Assembly (NCBI GenBank): GCA_003584705.1
Contig: AP018536.1
Location: 1,302,001-1,366,000 of the forward strand
DNA: 64,000 nucleotides
Direction of reading: 5' to 3'
DNA from: Lachnospiraceae bacterium GAM79
GTDB taxonomy: Bacteria; Bacillota; Clostridia; Lachnospirales; Lachnospiraceae
In this document: piece after piece, positions 60,056 to 64,000 of the stretch
How the letters are laid out: the number at the start of each line of letters is the position of its first letter
Numbering within the stretch: the stretch's first letter is position 1
The notes under the pieces: model-generated
What the model was told of the DNA's origin: nothing
The model's input: only the letters and a program-made list of their open reading frames with translations
Database searches by the model: none
Translations under genes and position numbers: made by a program

Positions 60056-60664
60056 ATGAGAAAAGTAGCAAAGTTGTTGACAGATTATGTTATCAAAAAG
60101 AGCATGGTTGATGAAGCAGATCGGGAAGTCTATGAATATGGATTTGTCATAACCTTGGAAGTTGGGTTATTTTTGGTTGCAAGCTTGTTCATCGCACTGA
60201 AACTCGATATGGTCTTAGAAGGGATATTTTTCTTTGTGATTTTCTCACCATTGCGTTCCTATGCAGGTGGTTTGCATTTGGAAAAATTCTGGATATGCTT
60301 TGTTTTGTCATGCTTAACATATATTACTACTCTGCTTGTAGTTAAGAATCTCTGTTTACATGAATTTGTTTCACTTATTGTATTATTCGCCCTGGAAGTA
60401 TTTGTGTATGTGTTATATCCAGTTGAGAACAGAAACAGGGAGATAAACGAAGAAGAGAACAAGTGTTTTAAAATAAAGCTGATGAAATATTTATGCTTGG
60501 ATTTTTTTATCGGAATAGTTTGCACTATATTTGAAAAGGATAGCTACTTCTTGGAGCTAAATATAATATTTTTAATAGTTGTAATCACAATGCTGATAGG
60601 GAAATGCAGAAATCATTTGAAAAATGTATGTAAAAGCTATGTTCCAGGAAAAGGTCTCTGGTAG
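60056..60664 (+). CDS. agrB: AgrB-type peptide-processing membrane protease
   Basis: A 202-residue membrane protein with five or six hydrophobic segments. The catalytic pair is in PLRSYAGGLHLEKFWICF: His74 and Cys81, with the same 7-residue spacing as in staphylococcal AgrB. It cuts AgrD and forms the thiolactone. It begins directly at the agrD stop, so translation is coupled. The last residues (VPGKGLW) are read over sequence that in another frame continues into a foreign gene remnant, so the native C-terminus may have been altered. Confidence 0.88.
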   Translation: MRKVAKLLTDYVIKKSMVDEADREVYEYGFVITLEVGLFLVASLFIALKLDMVLEGIFFFVIFSPLRSYAGGLHLEKFWICFVLSCLTYITTLLVVKNLCLHEFVSLIVLFALEVFVYVLYPVENRNREINEEENKCFKIKLMKYLCLDFFIGIVCTIFEKDSYFLELNIIFLIVVITMLIGKCRNHLKNVCKSYVPGKGLW

Positions 60665-60896
60665 CTGGGTCAATGTGGAATCATGGGAAGATTCGAGCAA
60701 TACCATAACAGCATCTGGCTTGGAAATATATCTGGTTTCCAGAGGTACATATCGAGTTACAATGACGTGTAGTGTTAATGGAGAAATTAAAACGGCAACA
60801 TCGGCAGAAAAGAATTATCAGTTTGTAGAAAAATGTAATGTGTATTGCAGGTGGGGAAATCTGCTTTGCAACTATGGATGGGAGTGGTGCCCATGA
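60639..60896 (+). pseudogene. Remnant of an exported protein overlapping agrB end
   Basis: The frame reads QEKVSGSWVNVESWEDSS, then GTYRVTMTCSVNGEIKTATS, the kind of beta-rich segment seen in small secreted proteins of Lachnospiraceae. No signal peptide or ribosome site is present, and the beginning overlaps agrB by 26 bases. I read it as a 3' relic fused to the agr cassette by deletion. Confidence 0.45.
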
Positions 60897-60946
60897 AGAG
60901 TCTATAATGGCGAGAAATTTGAGAAGTGAAACGGAGGAGATTTTGA

Positions 60947-61561
60947 ATGAAAATATTGACAAAAGTTATGGATTTACTTGCATTATCGGTTATCTTGTCT
61001 TTTATGATTTTGATGTTTTCAGGATGCCAGATGGCTTCCGGTACTCTTTCCGAAAAGGAAATTACTGTGTTTAACACAGAATTTTTCAATGGTGACATAA
61101 CGAACATGAACAATATGCTGTTATCCAGCGAGTATAGTCAACCAGATGAAATTAACTTGTTTGAGTTATTTTATAATGGTGTTGGAGGAGCGTTTGGCGA
61201 AGTATCGGAGGATGAACTGTCAATGCTGACAGAGTTATGTAGTGATGCCCCGTATTTGGATATCATAAAAATCACAGCAAATGAAATGGATGCTTTTTTG
61301 CAGGAAAAAATGGGAATAAGTCTGGCGGAGACAAAAAAGACAGGCTTGGACAGTTTCTATTATTTGGAGCAATATGACAGTTACTATCTGATTATGGGAG
61401 ACTCGAATTTTGATTGGTGTATGGTTACTTCCGGAACTTGGGAGTCAAATAACAAACTCATACTGAAATACGAAAAAGAGTATGAGGGGGGGCAATGGGT
61501 GGTCATTTTACAAAAGACGGATGATGGTTATTTGTTTATTTCTAACCAGAAGGCAGATTAA
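60947..61561 (+). CDS. Hypothetical lipoprotein, 204 residues
   Basis: Signal peptide with lipobox FSGC; the mature part is acidic and Asn/Asp-rich (FNTEFFNGDITNMNNMLL, YYLEQYDSYYLIMGDSNFDW). GGAGGAGATTTTG precedes the start. The tail GGQWVVILQKTDDGYLFISNQK resembles other Firmicutes lipoproteins of unknown function. It follows the agr genes on the same strand and may be a target of the system. Confidence 0.65.
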   Translation: MKILTKVMDLLALSVILSFMILMFSGCQMASGTLSEKEITVFNTEFFNGDITNMNNMLLSSEYSQPDEINLFELFYNGVGGAFGEVSEDELSMLTELCSDAPYLDIIKITANEMDAFLQEKMGISLAETKKTGLDSFYYLEQYDSYYLIMGDSNFDWCMVTSGTWESNNKLILKYEKEYEGGQWVVILQKTDDGYLFISNQKAD

Positions 61562-61591
61562 ACAAGTTCAGACGAGAAAGAGAGGTATTTT

Positions 61592-62628
61592 ATGAAGAGA
61601 AAAGAGGAAGCAATGAAAAAGTATATTGCGAGTTTTTAGCTATTTGTATGATCTTTGTTATGGTTCCGATTTTGCCCGCAGAGGCGGCTGGCCTGGAAGA
61701 TACAGAAAGGGTGGAGATACTTGAGTTGGTAGAAAGCTACATGGATAGTCGGGAAACAGCAGTCATGACCGGGGACACGGAAAGCTTGAGAACAGTGGCT
61801 GTCAACGGCATCGTGAACGATGAAAATGCTCACAGAATTACATTGTCCGAAAATAACGTCAGCGTTTCTGATATGTCTTTTCAAATTTCTGGGATTGACA
61901 TAGAGGATACAATAACTTTTGTGACATTATATGAGAGCATGGAATATGTAGATGACGGTGTTGTGAAGACTGCAGACATTGAACACAACCTGACTATCAT
62001 GTACGATGAGGCATATGATGTAGCCAAAGTAGTGTCTGACAGTTATAGGGAGACTGTGTCAGGATTCCAATCCTGTTCTTATGTTTCTGAAGAAATTCAA
62101 GCTGTTAGTGAAGCGTTATACAGCTTGAATTCCATAAATACTGATTATTGTGCTGAAATTGTCAGAGTTGCAGAATCCCAGGTTGGGTATAAAGAAAAGG
62201 CTTCCAATTCAGACTTGGATAGTTTCACAGCGAACGCCGGTTCTGCAAACTACACCAAATATGGTCAATGGTATGGGCTTAACCCCGCAGCATGGTGTGC
62301 AATATTTGTTAGTTGGTGCGCAAGTGAAGCGGGCATATCAACATCCGTTATTCCTAAGTATTCTTCCTGCTCGACAGGAATGAAGAATTTCAAAGACATG
62401 GATTGTTTTTATTACAGTTCTGCTTATAACGGAAGCTATACACCTGAGGTCGGCGATATTTTCTTTACGGGCACGAGTACAACATCTAGTAGCCACACTG
62501 GCATTGTAGTTGAGGTGTCAAGCACACAGATTACTGTTGTGGATGGAAACTGGAGTGATAAGGTTTCGAGACATACGTACAATTTAACAGATAGCAGTCT
62601 TATAGGATTTGCAAGCCCGATTTATTAA
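61592..62628 (+). pseudogene. CHAP-domain amidase, frameshifted in the signal peptide
   Basis: From ATG 61592 (after AGAGAGG) or 61613 the frame reads MKKYIASF and then meets TAG within a run of five T (61633-61637). One more T would give FLAICMIFVMVPILPAEAA, a complete signal peptide. The rest is open to 62628: a helical region (about 100 residues), then a CHAP domain with Cys in PAAWCAIFVSWCASEAGIS and His in SSSHTGIVVEV. CHAP enzymes cut peptide cross-links or the amidase bond of peptidoglycan. As read, only an internal start (61648) with half a signal peptide is left. It may be a true lesion, phase variation or a base-calling error. Confidence 0.7.
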
Positions 62629-62958
62629 ACATAAATATTTCACATTAAAGTAGCACAAGGAGAAAGAACTTGGTTATATTGAGCAGATTATAAAAGGTAA
62701 TGTAAACCGAATTATGAAAAAATCGTATTCCTTTCCATTGGGGTGAACGATTATATTTTGCTTACGAAAGCCCCGTCAAGGTTGAATTTAACGGCTTTCA
62801 GTCCGGTCTTGACTGATCTTCCGATGCAAAATTTTGGTCACCCAAGCCAAAGAAAGGGGAGGTAAAGGCACAGCCTTGGAACACTTGATTTTACTGGAGT
62901 TGGGGTGATTTTGAGCGTATAAAGTTGACACTACCTATAAAAAATGGGAGGGTGAAAT
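62629..62958. other. Intergenic region, no gene seen
   Basis: About 330 bases without a convincing frame. GCCCCGTCAAGGTTGAATTTAACGGC and TTTTGGTCACCCAAGCC have the look of element remnants but are not identified. A TTGACA at 62935 is too close to the next ATG to be its -35. GGGAGGG at 62946-62952 is the ribosome site of the next gene. Confidence 0.5.
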
Positions 62959-64000
62959 ATGAAGAAAAGAATAATATCTTTGGCAATTGCTGTTATGTTC
63001 GGATGCTCTATTTATACTTCTGCTATTACTACATATGCAGAAGAAGCATGTGGAGAAACGGATACTGTGAGCAAGGGAACTTTACTTTATGAGACAGAGG
63101 TAATAACACAAAAAGATTATGACGAAGGATTCCAAAATTATGCCCTTTCTGCAGCAACAGTAGACTTGGCAGTAAGTATGCACACTTTTTCCAACAATAA
63201 TTTGGCAAATGTTGTCGGTGTTGTAAGAGATTATGATACAGAAGCCTTTATTCCAAATGCTACAATTTCTGTAGATGGGGAAGTTGCGGTCATTACGGGT
63301 GAAGATGGACGTTTTCAAATAAAAAATCTCCCTTCAGGAACATACGATTGGGAAATAAATGCAGCAGGGTATTTTGCGGCAAATTATAGTAATTATGATG
63401 TTGACAGTGCGGATGGAACTACAATTTTTACATTCTATATAAATGATGACTTTTCTGTTTCGCAGGATAGAGAAGAAATAATGCATGATATAGGAGGACA
63501 AACTGTACTGCCTTCTATTATAGATAGAGGAAATTTTGCAACATCATCTGTTGCCAGAGCAATGAGTTCTGTTCCGGATGTAAGCAATTCTATTGCGGTT
63601 TACTATAATAATCAAACAAAAACTGTTGATAGAGAGACATATATCTATACTGTATTATCTTCGGAACTTTACGGAAAAAGTTATTACACTGGTAAAGGAC
63701 TAACTTCAACACAGGTTAGTGAATTGTATGAAGCACAGGCAGTGGCGGCAAACACCTTCTTAGAGTATGCGCTGAGTGTTTATTCGAATCATTCGGGTAA
63801 AGATTATAAGGTTTGCTCATCTTCTTGTTGTCAGGTATATGATCCTACTAAGGTTACCGAGGAGGCAATAGATGCAACGGCAAATATTTTTTATACTTCT
63901 GGAGGTAAATCTAAAACGGATATTGTAATGTATAAACCATCATCTACAACTTATGATTATATTTGGGGTGCCTTTTTCTCAAGCTGTAGTGGTAATGGAA
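62959..64000 (+). CDS. Secreted SpoIID/LytB-domain protein (cut by window edge)
   Basis: The frame is open from ATG 62959 to the window end (347 codons). Signal peptide KKRIISLAIAVMFGCSIYTS; then a carboxypeptidase-regulatory-like beta domain (VVGVVRDYDTEAFIPNATI, GEDGRFQIKNLPSGTYDW); then a SpoIID/LytB region (YIYTVLSSELYGKSYY, ELYEAQAVAANTFLEYAL, SCCQVYDPTKVT, IFYTSGG, WGAFFSSCSGNG). SpoIID is a lytic transglycosylase acting on stem-peptide-free glycan; the catalytic Glu would be in SSELYG. The C-terminus is missing. Secreted, and placed after the agr genes. Confidence 0.75.
   Translation, partial: MKKRIISLAIAVMFGCSIYTSAITTYAEEACGETDTVSKGTLLYETEVITQKDYDEGFQNYALSAATVDLAVSMHTFSNNNLANVVGVVRDYDTEAFIPNATISVDGEVAVITGEDGRFQIKNLPSGTYDWEINAAGYFAANYSNYDVDSADGTTIFTFYINDDFSVSQDREEIMHDIGGQTVLPSIIDRGNFATSSVARAMSSVPDVSNSIAVYYNNQTKTVDRETYIYTVLSSELYGKSYYTGKGLTSTQVSELYEAQAVAANTFLEYALSVYSNHSGKDYKVCSSSCCQVYDPTKVTEEAIDATANIFYTSGGKSKTDIVMYKPSSTTYDYIWGAFFSSCSGNG

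Overview
The window looks like a chromosomal segment of a Gram-positive anaerobe of the class Clostridia, most likely Lachnospiraceae. This rests on gene content and organisation: arginine genes ordered argC-argJ-argB-argD, an RqcH homologue, a PstSCAB-PhoU cluster followed by a Na/Pi symporter-PhoU fusion, an RsiV-type anti-sigma factor, GerMN and ComEA/ComEC genes, a class I c-di-GMP riboswitch, and an agr-type peptide system. Shine-Dalgarno sequences are mostly strong AGGAGG-like motifs. No rRNA or complete tRNA gene was seen.

Layout. (1) 1-5.4 kb: a membrane-phospholipid block with the end of a cardiolipin synthase, a second phospholipase-D-fold enzyme, an OmpR/histidine-kinase pair, a FUSC-like membrane protein and a PgsA-like CDP-alcohol phosphatidyltransferase. 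(2) 5.4-7.3 kb: a decayed junction with a 3' tRNA-Arg-like scar, five GCTAACA(g/a) repeats, an orphan promoter/operator with its own terminator, and the broken C-terminal part of a surface protein. (3) 7.4-9.7 kb: an ECF sigma/RsiV pair with a SigV-type promoter, then a small amidase. (4) 9.7-20 kb: a phosphate regulon, pstSCAB-phoU, an IS256-family insertion exactly at the phoU stop codon, three 124-bp tandem repeats, nptA, phoB and phoR. Two Pho-box-like arrays with 11-bp periodicity precede pstS and nptA. (5) 20-31 kb: a LytTR regulator, a DUF1294 protein, argG and rqcH on the minus strand, then argC, a GNAT protein, argJ, argB and argD on the plus strand. A 13-mer shared upstream of argG and argC is a candidate ArgR operator. 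(6) 32-40 kb: comEA, a response regulator, a histidine kinase, a GerMN lipoprotein and comEC, followed by a 52-bp hairpin minisatellite that begins on the comEC stop codon. (7) 40-54 kb: small accessory genes, two lipoproteins, a sugar ABC transporter, an FRG protein, a GH13 enzyme, queH and argS. (8) 53.8-55.7 kb: a c-di-GMP-I riboswitch with terminator in front of a hybrid histidine kinase broken by several lesions. (9) 56-64 kb: small cysteine-rich proteins, an IS3-family remnant and an agr-like quorum-sensing cassette in the order agrA-agrC-agrD-agrB. The cassette includes a 50-residue AgrD pheromone precursor and a duplicated promoter region. It is followed by an exported lipoprotein, a frameshifted CHAP amidase and the start of a secreted SpoIID/LytB-domain protein.

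The most notable system is the agr locus at 57.4-60.7 kb and the cell-wall-active exoproteins beside it. The locus has visible scars of rearrangement: an IS3 remnant against the agrA start, a duplicated agrC tail plus operator, and a gene remnant overlapping the agrB end. Second is the riboswitch-controlled but broken hybrid kinase. All functional calls are from reading motifs and context; no database search was run.
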